Positions 23,861-35,440 of a stretch of DNA of 64,000 bases are shown piece by piece. The position numbers and the translations under genes are program-made. The notes under the pieces were generated by a model, which searched no databases, was not told the DNA's origin, and saw only the letters and a program-made list of their open reading frames with translations. Positions within the stretch are counted from its first letter, which is position 1. Each line of letters opens with the position of its first letter. This DNA is from Morella rubra (lineage: Eukaryota > Streptophyta > Magnoliopsida > Fagales > Myricaceae), in the NCBI GenBank assembly GCA_003952965.2, contig RXIC02000135.1, forward strand, positions 1-64,000. The letters run 5' to 3'.

Positions 23861-24433
23861 TGTTCCCATGAACCACAAACCAATTGCCTCGCAAGGAGGA
23901 TATAGTCTCTAGAAGCTGTGATAGAACAAGTACTCTCAATAACTTCTCAAATTTATTCCCCTAATGCTATTCTGATCACCCTGATCTTTTAATTTCACAT
24001 CACAATGAAAAGATTACTCTTGGTTCTGTCACTGTGGAACGTTATAGGTCCACTGTTTTTACCTTTTTGGTAAGTTCATTGCCTTCTTCGCTATATATAA
24101 GACTAGCTTGATCTATTAGTTGAAAACTTCAGAAAAATTGGTAGATCGGACGGGCTGAGCTGTTGCTTGAAGAGTTGGTTAGCTGCAATATACCGGTGGC
24201 CTAAATTTTTGCAATTCCATTGAGATAAAATTCTAAGGAATCCTGTATCAGATGGATGTATTGTATATTATGGTCTTATGGATGTACTGCAAACAATATA
24301 TTCATAATGATCCTTAAAGTACAACAACTGAATTAGTTATACAGTACTACCAAGAGCTCAAAGTAGACTCCCATGCACCTAACATCATATTCAGAAGGTT
24401 TCCTCTTTTACTTCTCTCTACCCAGACAATCTG
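23861..24433 (-). repeat. LecRK downstream flank plus a misplaced copy of its upstream hairpin segment
   Basis: About 24168-24245 is nearly identical to 26510-26583, upstream of the LecRK start: GAGTTGGTTAGCTGCAATAT, ACCGGTGGCCTAAATTTTTG, then TTCCATTGAGATAAAATTC. About 24290-24433 matches the pseudogene's downstream flank. The stretch 23861-24165 holds no recognised feature apart from a TATATATAA word near 24090. Confidence 0.7.
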
Positions 24434-26461
24434 CTATTCAACGACCCCCTTTAAGGATCGAATCAGTGCTGGACATGGAAGGAGCAGAACGTTGGCCAAA
24501 TGATGAAGGCAGTGACACCAAGAAATCTGGTGCATTGTAATTTGAAAATGTACCCAAAGAAGCGTGTCATATGGTACATCTGGCAGATTAGCATCGCCAT
24601 CCAAAACTTGCATCACTTGCCTCATGCTAGGCCTAGCTGCCGGATTTGCATGGGAGCAAAGCAGGCCTAGTCCCAAAACCAATATCATTTCCTCCACCAC
24701 ATAATTACCTTCCAATTTAGGATCACTAGCATTAAGGATTGCTCCTTTTCCCCTGCACTCGAAGACCCAATCAACCAAAATTACATTTTCAGGCTGCCCT
24801 TGTAGCTCTATAGGCCTCCTTCCACAAGCCATCTCGAGCATGAAAGCCCCAAAAGCGAAGACATCGGTGCAAGTTGTTGCCTTTCCCGTTCTGGTAAGCT
24901 CCGGAGCCAAATAACCCACAGTTCCAACAACATGGGTTGTTTGGGGATCAGTACCATGGTCATACAATCTGGCAAGGCCAAAATCTCCTAGTCTTCCATT
25001 AAATTCAGCATCTAATAGAACATTGCTTGCTTTTATGTCTCTGTGCAGAACAACCTGTTCCCACTCCTCATGGAGGTAAAGAAGGCCAGATGCTACTCCT
25101 CTGATGATACGAAATCTTGTAAGCCAGTCAAGGCTTGGTCTTCCATTGCTGTATAAGAACTTGTCAAGACTTCCATTGGGCATATAATCATAGACCAAGA
25201 GGAGTTCTCCCCTACGCCGGCAATAACCCAGGAGCTGTACCAAGTTCCTATGCCTCAGTCTTCCCAGGCTAATGATCTCAGCTACGAATTCCTTCATCCC
25301 CTGTTTGGAATCATGGGATACTTTCTTGACTGCAATTTGTAAATTAGAAGAAGAAATTACACCTCGATAAACCTTTCCAAAACCTCCTGCTCCTAGAAGC
25401 TGTTCGTCTTTGAAACCCTTGGTTGCTTTGTAAAGATTCTTATAGCTGAACCGGTGAGGACCGTACTCCATTTCCCAATCTTCACGTATTTCTTCGTATT
25501 TCTTCCTCCTTATAATGTAAGCAGCTCCAATGAGCGTTACCAGCATAACCGCTGCTGCTATGAGAGAAATTATGGTCATTGGTCCTGGTTTCTCTTCTCT
25601 TTCCCACCGTCGGGGAAGTCGAGGAAGGCTTGAAACATCAAAGCTTTGTGCTTGACCACTTCTATTAAAGCTCCATCCAAGAATGTAATGATCACTTACA
25701 AGCGCACCTGTGGCAGCTGTGAAACCAACATACACAGGTCCCAAGATAATTTGGGACAGATCGACGGGTGTTGACAAGAGAGGCCTGTTTGGTTTTGACA
25801 TTCTGGCCGGGGCTAATGTTACATTCACCAACTTTTCCGCTTCATCATAGTCTATCCACAGTTGCATTGGATTCCCACTTATGAGCTCCAAGCTTATATT
25901 CCTTCCTTCTTTATCGGAAAAATAAGTTGCAGGAGCTGATTGCTTTGATATCGGGCCGTTCACATCAACTCCCACATGGTTATCATCAATATCTTTGACA
26001 TCAGGGCTCTTAACAGGATCAAGCTCGACGGCCAAAATGCGGTTACCATCAAGGCCGTTATTTAAAGAGTTGAAGAGTCCCAGAAACTGAGTTGGTAGAG
26101 CATGGGTGAAGTCCATTGAGGGACTAATGGCGAAAGCCATGCCGTGACCACCCATATTTGGCGCTTGAGGAACCATGGCAAAGACAAAGGTTGTAGAAAA
26201 TGAAAGAGAGGAAGTTGCACCAGATGAAGTTGTGTTGAAGTTTAAAGGAAATCGGTGGAAAGCTGAACCAACTTGCTGTTTTGAAAGGTTGGTTAGCTGC
26301 AATAGACCATTTCGGTGGATTTCTGCGATACCACCAAGATGCAGATTGGCTTGATTGAACCCATGGTAGATGAATTGGTTTTCATCTTGAGAAAAAGCCA
26401 AGGGAATATTGGAAACATGGAGAATTATCAGACAACACAGTGATCTAAGAACTGTAGCCAT
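24434..26461 (-). CDS. L-type lectin receptor-like Ser/Thr kinase (LecRK), 675 codons, single exon
   Basis: A plasma-membrane receptor kinase with an extracellular legume-lectin domain; family members act in immunity and development. Signal peptide about 1-24. Lectin domain about 26-272, with AVELDPVK and DIDDNHVGVDVNG strands near the metal-binding region. Transmembrane segment about 295-317, followed by RRKK. Kinase about 350-622: glycine loop GAGGFG (357-362), catalytic K379, HRD (473-475, RD type), DFG (493-495), APE (519-521). All key residues are present. The ATG at 26461 is the only start giving a signal peptide. After about residue 632 the sequence departs from the family. The usual Ser-rich tail (APDFLVSLPSSFGQR...SILKGGR) is readable in another frame, ending at the stop 24438-24440, so a small indel near 24560 replaced about the last 40 residues. 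The 15-bp region lost in the pseudogene is intact here. Probably able to make an active kinase; expression is unknown, and LINE and copia insertions lie upstream. Confidence 0.92.
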   Translation of the reverse strand: MATVLRSLCCLIILHVSNIPLAFSQDENQFIYHGFNQANLHLGGIAEIHRNGLLQLTNLSKQQVGSAFHRFPLNFNTTSSGATSSLSFSTTFVFAMVPQAPNMGGHGMAFAISPSMDFTHALPTQFLGLFNSLNNGLDGNRILAVELDPVKSPDVKDIDDNHVGVDVNGPISKQSAPATYFSDKEGRNISLELISGNPMQLWIDYDEAEKLVNVTLAPARMSKPNRPLLSTPVDLSQIILGPVYVGFTAATGALVSDHYILGWSFNRSGQAQSFDVSSLPRLPRRWEREEKPGPMTIISLIAAAVMLVTLIGAAYIIRRKKYEEIREDWEMEYGPHRFSYKNLYKATKGFKDEQLLGAGGFGKVYRGVISSSNLQIAVKKVSHDSKQGMKEFVAEIISLGRLRHRNLVQLLGYCRRRGELLLVYDYMPNGSLDKFLYSNGRPSLDWLTRFRIIRGVASGLLYLHEEWEQVVLHRDIKASNVLLDAEFNGRLGDFGLARLYDHGTDPQTTHVVGTVGYLAPELTRTGKATTCTDVFAFGAFMLEMACGRRPIELQGQPENVILVDWVFECRGKGAILNASDPKLEGNYVVEEMILVLGLGLLCSHANPAARPSMRQVMQVLDGDANLPDVPYDTLLWVHFQITMHQISWCHCLHHLANVLLLPCPALIRSLKGVVE

Positions 26462-26947
26462 TGGAGGAAGTAAGGAAAAGGTTCCTTTAGGCCACCGGCA
26501 TATTGCTTTAAGAGTTGGTTAGCTGCAATATACCGGTGGCCTAAATTTTTGCAATTCCATTGAGATAAAATTCCAAGGAATTCTGCATCGGATTTATTTA
26601 CTCTTGGAGGGATGTATACTTGATGAAGTTTTTCGAGATAGAGACTGGTAGCTAAAATCTTCTCCAGTCAAGAGGATACTTTTCTTCTCTGCAAAAAATC
26701 CTTCGCACACGCCAGCGAAAATGTGAACGTCTAAATTGATAGGCGATCGACTAGAATCTCTGATTAGGAAAACGATTTCTTGACATCTCTCTCCCGTTTG
26801 ATGGTCCAGGTGTCATACTCATCATTTATGTATAGGACTTTGGACACGCCAGTCAACAGATGTGTGAACATCTGAACTCCCTGAGTCGTGGAGCGGGAGA
26901 GAGATTGACGAATTACCCTTCAAATTAAGAGACTCGAAACTCTCTTT
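26462..26947 (-). repeat. Segmental duplicate C, proximal part: upstream region of the open LecRK
   Basis: Aligned with duplicate B (15605-15960) and, from 26826, with duplicate A. It continues across the LINE insertion at 32403-33060. Together the two halves give the least rearranged version of the LecRK upstream region. Confidence 0.85.
26486..26545. promoter_or_regulatory. Near-perfect hairpin just upstream of the LecRK start
   Basis: Arms TTTAGGCCACCGGCATATTGC (26486-26506) and GCAATATACCGGTGGCCTAAA (26525-26545) pair at 20 of 21 positions around an 18-nt loop. It lies 25-84 bp upstream of the LecRK ATG, in probable 5' UTR or core promoter. The right arm is truncated in the pseudogene copy and a right-arm segment recurs at 24180-24200. 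The arms could also be a remnant of a snap-back duplication and not a regulatory element. Confidence 0.6.
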
Positions 26948-27014
26948 CTTTCTTTTTTTCTTTCCTGAACAACAGGAGGACATTTTATTGCTACACGGTT
27001 AACCACAGTCACAA

Positions 27015-30000
27015 TCACATACAAGAATATCTGTCGGCAGAGCTGAGAGAGGAATAGAACCACAATGTCTGTGAGTTATTACACCATCTAGCAACAAAAT
27101 GTGCCGTGCAGTTCCCATCTCTAGGGGTCCATAGGAATTTCCACATGGGGTGTTCGTCAAGAATACACCTAATTCGGTGAATTTCTCCATCAATCAACCA
27201 GTCGGGTGTGACCCCGCTCATTGACCTGTGTGCATACAACCAAGGAATCACTTGGGAACAATTCAAATCAACCGCAAGCTGGCAAGCTAAAAGGGCAGCT
27301 AGTGCCTCCCCTTTCAGAGGATTGCTACCTTTCCTCCAGGAACCACGAGCAGACACAAGCCTCCCTGCACTATTTCGACACACAGACACATAACTCAAAA
27401 CATCCTCCAAAACAGCAACGTCAAAGTTAATCCCAAGCCAAACAATGATCAACAAACCTCCGTTTAAGTTTACAAATCATCACATCGATCTCCGGAGTCG
27501 CCAAGTCATGAACGACTCGATTACGAGTATACCAGAAAATGTCAATAACAAGGGCGGCAGACAGCATGAGCTCAGTCCATTGCACTTTATCCCGTGGGTG
27601 ACAAGAAAGCAAAGACTTCACCCAATTCTCAAAGGGGGCATTCACAAAGGCCTCAACATTCGTGCGCCGAGGGGCTTCTCTTCACAAGACGCTAGAAAAC
27701 TGGCAGGCAAGAAAAAGGTGGCTAGTAGTTTCAGCCTCTAGCTTGCATAAAGGACATGCAGCCGCAAATTCAGGTTCTGAAGAAATAAATCGACTTAAAT
27801 TCGTACGGAGGGGAAGAGCATCAACAATTACCTTCCAAAAAACAAGCTTCCGTCGGTGCTGAATTTTCAGAGACCAGAATTGCTGCCAATCCTTGGAAGT
27901 CAGACAGGAAGGATAAGCTAAGCGGCTGATTTGATCACTAACATAAGCAAACTTAACCGAGAATTGCCCTTTCGGATCAGGGAGCCAAATAACTTCATCC
28001 TCCTCCTCTGAATTATGGCAAGTAATGTTGAGAATAGCTTCAGCGGATTCCTCCTCAAACCAACGCCGGATGTCTGCTACCTTCCAAGAGCTAGATGCAG
28101 AGTCAAATAAATCAGCAACATAATGTACATCCCTAGGCATCAGAGTACCCTCTTTCAGCTGTGGGATTTTGCTTGGAATTGCAAGAAGCCACGGATGGAC
28201 CCAAATAAGAGTGTTCCTGCCATTGTTAATGCGCCGCCCCAAATTATTAATCACGAGTTCCCTGGTCCTTTCCACCCGCTTCAAAATCCATGAAACATCA
28301 GCTTTATCCTGGTAACTCAAAAGAGAACCACCTTGAAGATATTTAGCACTAAGCCTTGACCCATAGGCGTTCCGGGTCATGAATAACCTGCCAGGACAGT
28401 TTGGCAATCATTGCCCTGTTAAGATCATACATGCGACGCAAGCCAAGCCCACCCTGCTCCTTTGGTATGCAAATAGCAGCCCACGCCTTGGGGTTTCAGT
28501 TACGATTTTTATCCTTCGAGAAACCCCACCAGAAATTTTTAAAAAGGGTATCTAATTCCTTGCAAAAAGCACGTGGGAGCAAAAACACGGACATGCAATA
28601 AGATGGTAAGGCCGCAGCAACCGCGTTAATAAGAACTGTCCTGCCTACTTGAGATAAGGGTTTTTGCCTTCCAGCCCGACATTCTCTGCACCACCTTATT
28701 TTTGACTTCAGCAAAGGCTTGCTTCTTGGATCAAGGGAGCCGCATGGGCCCCAAGTATTTTTCTTTTGAAGGAACATTAGATAACCTGAGCACACTACGG
28801 ATGCTCTCTTGAACGTCCTGAGACAAATTTGGGCTGAATTGAATAAATGATTTCTGTAAACTAATACTTTGCCCCGCCCATGTAGCAAATTTCTTCAAGC
28901 AATCACCAATGCAGAGAGCTTCCAAAGGGTTGGCACGACTAAAGAGTATTAGATCATCCGCAAAAAGGAGGTGGGAGATAGGAGGAGCCGATCGGGCAAT
29001 ACGGATCCCATGGAGGCAATTATTCGCTTCAGCCCTAGCAATGATACGGGAGAGAGCTTCTGTGATAAGAATAAAGAGAAAAGGTGACAACGGATCACCT
29101 TGGCGAGGTCCCCGGCAAGATTTAAAGTAACCATAAGGACTCCCATTGACAAGAATGGAGAACGAGGATGTGGACACACATTGATGGATCAACTTTTGCC
29201 AAAACAAAGAGAAACCAAAACAACGCATAATCTCCATTAGAAAGCTCCAATCAACATTGTAATATGCCTTCTCCATGTCAATTTTAAGTGCCATAAGCCC
29301 CCCACATCCTTGATTCCACTTCAAAGTATGCATGATTTCATTCACAAGGATAATAGTCTTGAATCTTTCTTCCCGGGACAAACGCAGATTGTGTCATAGA
29401 GATAAGTTTATGGATAACCGAGTGCAAGCTATTGGCCAGCAGCTTCGAAATAATCTTATAACCCACATTGCATAAGCTAATAGGCCGGTAATGCGTAATC
29501 AAAGTCGGATGGTCCGTTTTGAGGATGAGGACAACATTAGTATGATTGAGTTCCTTCAACATAAAACCAAAACGGAAGAAATGGGTCACAAAATTAATAA
29601 CATCACCTCAAATGATCTGCCAATATTTTTGGAAAAAAATAGCCGAGAATCCATCAGGTCCGTGCGCTTTATTCGGACCAAGAGAGCGAACAACTGCCCA
29701 AATCTCATCTGGTTCAGGTATGGCACAAAGCCTAATATTATCTTGCTCAGTGATAGATGAAGAGATAAGGCCCTAAAGACCACTTGTGAACCAGGTTGGT
29801 TCTTTAGAAAAGAGACTGCTGAAATGCTGCACCATGTGGGCGCCAATCTGATCCCGATCATAAAGCCAACTGCCAGTAGGGGTTTTGATTGCATCAATGC
29901 AATTACGACGTCTACGCACAATGGTGGACACATGGAAGAACTTGGTGTTCAAGTCTGGAATCGTAAGCCAAGTTATTCGAGATTTTTGTTACAAATCACA

Positions 30001-30390
30001 AGGACCAGAGAAAGACTGACCAATAGACTCCAACTCATACCAGAAACTAGATTTATTATGCCAATCATTGGGGCTACATACAAAAGAGATCATCCAAGGT
30101 TGATTACATGGATCACAGAACAAAAGCACATTCACAATGTTGCTGTTCACAAAAGAAATGTCAAGGTCCACCCCATGCTTCCAAGCAAGGGCCAGCCCTC
30201 CACTCCTACCAACTGGAGGGCATTCAAAAATACTGTCATGCCCGACCCTTCGTAGATTGTGCTGCACCCCAACAATCAAAGTCTCTGCCAAAAACAAGAT
30301 ATCAGAGACGCATTGGCGAATTACATCCCTGAGGGCACGAACTGTCGCAGCTCAAGAAAAGCCACTGGAGTTCCAAAATAAGGCCCTCAT
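27015..30390 (-). pseudogene. LINE ORF2 (endonuclease, reverse transcriptase, RNase H), disrupted
   Basis: Begins MRALFWNSSGF at 30390, with a TGA about a dozen codons in. The apurinic-type endonuclease is seen as FLAETLI and PPVGRSGGLALAWK (about 30300-30160). Reverse transcriptase: THYRPISLCNVGYKIISKLL and QSAFVPGR in 29589-29338, then KIDMEKAYYNVDW, GPRQGDPLSPFLFIL and the catalytic LLFADDLILF in 29381-28731. The zinc-binding zf-RVT region is at 28407-27682 (GQFSVKFAY, FWKVIVDALPLRTNL, CPLCKLEAETTSHLF). RNase H is at 27455-27015 (GINFDVAV, KGEALAALLA). The active-site ADD is retained, but at least three frame changes or stops separate these parts. Confidence 0.85.
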
Positions 30391-32050
30391 GGCGATAGGG
30401 GGCTTGCCTCCCCCTTCTTTTCAACCAGGCAGGTAGCACGGGCTCCCACCCATGCAAGTGCTTACGGATCAGGTTGCTCTTGGCTGGACCTTGAGCCTTC
30501 ACTTTGCGTTTCTTCACATAAATTTTGGAACGATCAGCTGTCTTCCCATGAGCAGGTGAGAGTTCGGTATGCCGTTTCTTGAGGACAATAAGGGGCATGT
30601 CGTCAGAGTCCCAATCCCGTTTGCTAGACAGTAACTTGGTTGAGGAGCTATTTTCTTGCTGACCCAGAGATCCAGAATGCCTATGTATAGTGGGCTTACG
30701 CATGGGCAAGAGGCTGGACTTTGGGTTCAAGGATAGGTCATTGAGCTCTTGAAAACGCACCGAGTGATTAGGTGGATAGTCCACACTTTGGGCCCAATCC
30801 TTAAACAGCCCAAAAACATCACCCGATAGACTTAGCGCGTCACCAGAGCATCATTAGTGGTACCCACTCGACAACGTTCACAAGTCATCATCAAGGACAT
30901 ACTCTTCTGCCCAGGCGATCAGTTAAGCCAAGTAAACTCTTGCATTGCAGCAGAACAATCAGCTGGCTTAGAAGTGGGGTCCATCCTAATGATGAGAGTA
31001 GCACTAGGTACCACCTGAGGGTCTGCGCAAGGCTTCTCTGAATGAGAGGGCACATCACCAAGCTTGCGTAGATCAGGCAGACTGTTGGGAGTACCAAGGC
31101 AAGCTATCCGTCCAAGTGGTGCACTGGAACCAACAAGGCCATCGTCCTGCAGAGATCCGGCAACCTCCAGAACCAGCTGCTTTTCCTCCCGACACTGGAC
31201 AAGAGGATCAAGGGACGTCAGTTTCTCTACGGGACCACCAGAGGGGATGAGGTGTGGGCATAAAGCTGTTGTATCAGCCATGGTAGGCACCAGAACATCA
31301 CCATGCCCACCAGGTCCTCCCTTCGCTTTCATCCAGGGCCCAACAGCAAGACCGCCGTCCACCACCTCCCTGCGCTCAGAGCATGCAGCTTTGACGTGCT
31401 CGAGATGACCATATCCATAACAGAACCCAGCAATCCATTCATATTTAAATTGGATCTTTAGAGGTGCTAGAGCTTCACATGGCATAAAGTACCCAGCGGG
31501 GCCGGGCTTAGTAGAGTCAAACAACACCTTGACACACAAGAAAGGAAGCACATGAGAACGTCGTCCTCCCCCACCAGCAACCTCAAGCACCTCCCCACTG
31601 CCAATATTACAGGCTGAGATTTCATTAGCTCTATCCAGGGGGAGTCCGTGAATTTGGACCCACAGTGGTATAGACTATAGTATTCAGATCAATCTCCTGC
31701 CAGCCAAGTCCAGCGGGCCATGGCTTCAGAACCATGACATTACCCTTAAAATTCCATGGCTGGCGACTAAGCACCTTTTCCCTATCTTGGGGTTGCACAA
31801 ACTCAAAGAGGAAAATATTAGGAGCAAGAAGTTTCACCAGACATTTCTTAGAAAACAGCCAAGCAACCGTAACAATACCACGAACAGATAATAGGGAGAT
31901 CTTATGCTGAGAAGCACATTTACCTACCAGCACCAGGGAGGATGATTCCTGGGCGCCTTTAGAATCCAGCCAAGTAGTGGGGATAGTGTCATGCCAAAGC
32001 TCCTCAGTTTTCTGTATAATGTGCTTTATCTCCTGGCCAAAATCTGCCAT
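30302..32050 (-). pseudogene. LINE ORF1 (DUF4283 / zinc-knuckle nucleic-acid-binding protein), frameshifted
   Basis: Starts MADFGQEIKHIIQKTEELW. The DUF4283 region is at 32000-31640 (LVLVGKCASQHKISLLSVRG, then DREKVLSRQPWNFKGNVMVL). A small insertion around 31675 (CTATAGTCTATACC) moves the frame. The expected IPLWVQIHGLPLDRANE continues in the next frame, leading to 31590-30919. There a zinc knuckle CYGYGHLEHVKAAC has Tyr at the second Cys position, so the knuckle is probably non-functional. A basic region with KKRKVK follows in the 30784-30302 frame. Plant L1 ORF1 proteins bind the element RNA; this one would be truncated after the DUF4283 part. Confidence 0.8.
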
Positions 32051-32402
32051 AGCAAAAAATAACCAGCTTCGCAAGATAAGATGCAAGGAACTCGAGCAAG
32101 GGAAGGAGAGCAAGGAGATCAGCGTAAAAAATGGGGCGCGCGATGGGGATATTTGAGGGCAGAAAACAAGAGACAGACGCCGAAGCAGAGCAGCCACCGG
32201 CAGGATGCCGGGAAAGGGACAGAGAGGCGGCGCCTGTAGCGCCGCTCTGGGTGGCAGTTGCGTCCTGCAGGAGGTGCCTCGGCTAAAGTAGGCATCGGGG
32301 GAAGCCCCAACGTGGGGGAAGGGCAAAAAGCAAAAAAGGGAAACTTGATGCATGGAGAGCATTCTCTCCGGTTCTCTTCTTAAGCCTGATCTGTTCACAC
32401 TT

Positions 32403-33062
32403 GAAACTCTCTTTACGACAAAGATTTTTTGACCTCGCCCGATCGATAGTCCAAATGTCATTCTTGTCAGATGTACATAGGTACCGTATATCCTAAGTAA
32501 AAATGTAAACTGGTTGTCCCACCATGTTCTTATCTAGATCAATTCAATGGGAAGCACATAAACTATCTGAGTCTTTCTTTCATACCTTTTACATGAAGTC
32601 TTGGCAACAAAATAGCACAACCTCCATGGGAAGGAAATTTCTTAGTGCACATGACCTGGATCATGGGAGGGTTAATTTTTGTTCATGCAAATTGCCTGCT
32701 GTGAACTAGAGGATTTTTTTAAAAAAAAAACACTACTTGTATCAACTTGATCTTTCACAAGTCTTCATATATCTACTCCCACAAGATCTTTTATTCAGAA
32801 ATTGGTACCTGAGTAATACAGCGAAATTGCAATTCAATACATGTTCGGTAGCAGTCCAAATGTCAACCTTCGAGAGTGATTGAAAGCTTACAGGTCATCT
32901 ATTATTTAGAGTTTGCAGATAGTGGTTTTGTAGCAACCAACGGCATGAAAGCTCCTTAATCGAAAGTTTGCATACAGAGGTCTAGTCCGTATATTGAGTT
33001 TTGCACCAAAATTCCCAAAGAAAGATAAGACTTGAAGATTTTTCTTTTAGTCAATCGCGTGG
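32403..33062 (-). repeat. Segmental duplicate C, distal part of LecRK upstream region
   Basis: Continues the LecRK upstream block beyond the LINE: AAGATTTTTTGACCTCGCCC, GATCAATTCAATGGGAAG, ACCTCCATGGGAAGGAAATT, then ATTTTTCTTTTAGTCAAT. It matches duplicate A (11215-11755) over most of its length and duplicate B beyond the MITE. It ends at the copia LTR. Confidence 0.85.
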
Positions 33063-33357
33063 TGTTGGATAAAGATGGCTCATATTTTTAGGATATTCAA
33101 GTAGTTGAGTACTATTAAGATATCTAAGTATTTGAGTTCTAATTAATATCCAAGAATTTGATTCTAATAGGTTTAGGGATGCAGGGTTTTCTTATAAATA
33201 GTCTATGATGTAACCCAATTATACAAGATAGAAAAATCTTTGGCCGCTCTCTCCTGTGGATGTAGGCATATTGCTGAACCATGTAAAATATTTGTCTCAA
33301 TTCTCTCTCTATTCAATCTTTGTATATTATTCATCATTCATGTGCATGGTAACAACA
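33063..33357 (+). repeat. 5' LTR of the Ty1/copia element
   Basis: 295 bp, TG...CA. Its TATA-like CTTATAAATAGTC lies near 33191 and is also present in the 3' LTR. It ends in GTAACAACA immediately before the primer site. Confidence 0.93.
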
Positions 33358-35440
33358 ACTGGTATCACCGCGTCAGGTTCTATAATGGCGGTAAATACTT
33401 TGAATGCTAAATTTGATGTGATAAAGTTTGACAGAACTAGAAATTTCGGATTGTGGCAGCGAAGGGTAAAAGATCTGTTGGTGCAACAAGGGATAGTGAA
33501 GGCTCTACACGAGAAGAAGCCAGATGACATGAAGGAGACAAAGTGGAAGGAGCTTGAGGCCAAAGCGATGGCTACTATCCGGCTTTCTTTGGCGGATGAT
33601 GTGATGTATCACGTCATGGACGAAGAATCTCCGGCGGCAGTTTGGTTGAAACTGGAAAGCCGGTACATGTCGAAGTCATTGACGAACAAACTCTATCTTA
33701 AGCAGTGGTTGTTTGGTCTTAAGATGGTGGAGGGCTCAGATCTGAGCCAACACATCAACATGTTTAATCAGATTGTTAGCGATCTGAAAAGGGTTGATGT
33801 GAAGTTCGAAGAAGAAGACAAGGCATTGATGCAGTTGAATTCTCTGCCAGCTTCTACTACCTATGAGAATTTGGTTACGACTCTGACATGGGGGAAGGAT
33901 TCCCTGGAGTTGGAGGATGTCACAGGGCCCTGTTGGCATTTCATCAAAGGAAGAAAGCCAGTAATGAGAGTTCTTAAGGGGAAGGGCTAATTGTGAAGGG
34001 TAACTAGGAGCATGGAAGAAGCAAAACAAATGGTGGTTCAAATAGCAAGAATTCTCGGTCGAAGTCTAGGAGTAGGAAAAATGTCAATTGTTTTAAGCGC
34101 AGGAAGAAATGGCACATAAAACGGAATTGTCCAAATAAGAAAAAGATTCAGACGACAAGAATGAAGGTTCCTCAAAATCTGCGAATGTAGTGGAGGAAAA
34201 CTCAGAAGACATGGATGTGACATGCTTTCTATTTCATCTGTTCTAGAGCACCCCATTGATTCTTGGATTCTGGACTCAGCATGTTCATTTCACGTAACGC
34301 CCAACCGAGGTTGGTTTGACACCTACAGGTCAGTTAATTCTGGTATTGTGACAATGGGTAATGGTGCACATTGTAAAATCATTGGCATAAGAGATATCAG
34401 AATTAAAATGTTTGATGGTGTGGTTGAACATTTTGTAATGTTAGACATGTTCCAGATGTTAAAAAGAATCTGATTTCTTTAGATGCTTTAGACTCAAAGG
34501 GTTTTTGTTACAAGTCTGAAGGTGGAGTAATGAAGGTGACTAGGGGTGTGATGGTAGTGATGAAAGGGTAGAAAAGTTCAAAAAATATCTACAAGTTGTT
34601 AGGTAGTACAATTGTAAGGGGAGTTGCTTCTGTGGAGTCTGAGTCTGATAGTACTGCTTTTGTGGCATATGAGGTTGGGTCATATGGGTGACTGGGCATG
34701 TTAGAACTTCACAAGAGAAATCTATTGAAGGGTGTGAAGACATGCAAGCTTGATTTTTGCAAGTTTTGTGTTATGAGGAAGCAGAACCAAGTGCAATTCA
34801 AAACAGCTACACACAAGACAGAGGGTGTACTTGATTACATTCATTGAGATCTTTAGGGACCGGTGAAGGTAGCATCACAGGGAGGACATGTGTATTTTGT
34901 CACATTCATTGATGATTTTTCCAGGAAGGTCTGGGTGTACTTCATGTGGCACAAGTCAGAGACATTTGCTAAGTTTAAGTTGTGGAAAGCTGAAGTGGAA
35001 AATCAGACTAGGAGGAAGATTAAGTGTTTGAGGACAAATAATGGTACTGAATACAAGGATGCAAAGTTCATGGAGTTTTATAAGCAGCATGGGATAAAAA
35101 GACACTTTATAGTACGCAAGGCACCATAACAAAATGGTGTGGCTGAAAGGATGAACAGGTCTATTGCAGAGAGAGCGCGGTGTCTCAGGTTGAATGCTGG
35201 ACTTGCAAAGAACTTCTTGGGCAGATGCAGTGAGTATGACATGTTTCTTAATTAACAGGTCACCGAGGGTAGCACTAGGTTGTAAGGTTGCAAAGGAGGT
35301 GTGGACAGATAATGAGGTAGATTACTCTGGATTGAGAGTTTTTGGTTGTCCAGCCTATGTGCACATTCCTAGTGAAGAGAGATCGAAGCTTGACCCAAAT
35401 TCTAAACAATGTATTTTTCTCGAGTATGTGAAAGAAGTTA

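Larger units (their letters stand above)
26948..32402 (-). mobile_element. L1-type LINE, near full length, flanked by 12-bp target duplications
   Basis: A reverse-strand non-LTR retrotransposon of about 5.45 kb. Target duplications GAAACTCTCTTT lie at 26936-26947 and 32403-32414, and the empty site is preserved in duplicate A (CGAAACTTTCGTTTTGACAA). A T-rich run at 26948-26975 is the complement of the A tail, although it is interrupted. Order from the right: 5' leader with ORF1 at about 32050, then ORF2 at about 30390 with endonuclease, reverse transcriptase and RNase H. Both ORFs are disrupted, so it is immobile. It split the LecRK upstream region. Confidence 0.93.

Noticed and set aside
30108-30436. 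Forward-strand open frames within the LINE
   Set aside because: They lie antisense to LINE ORF1/ORF2 and are shadows of those genes.
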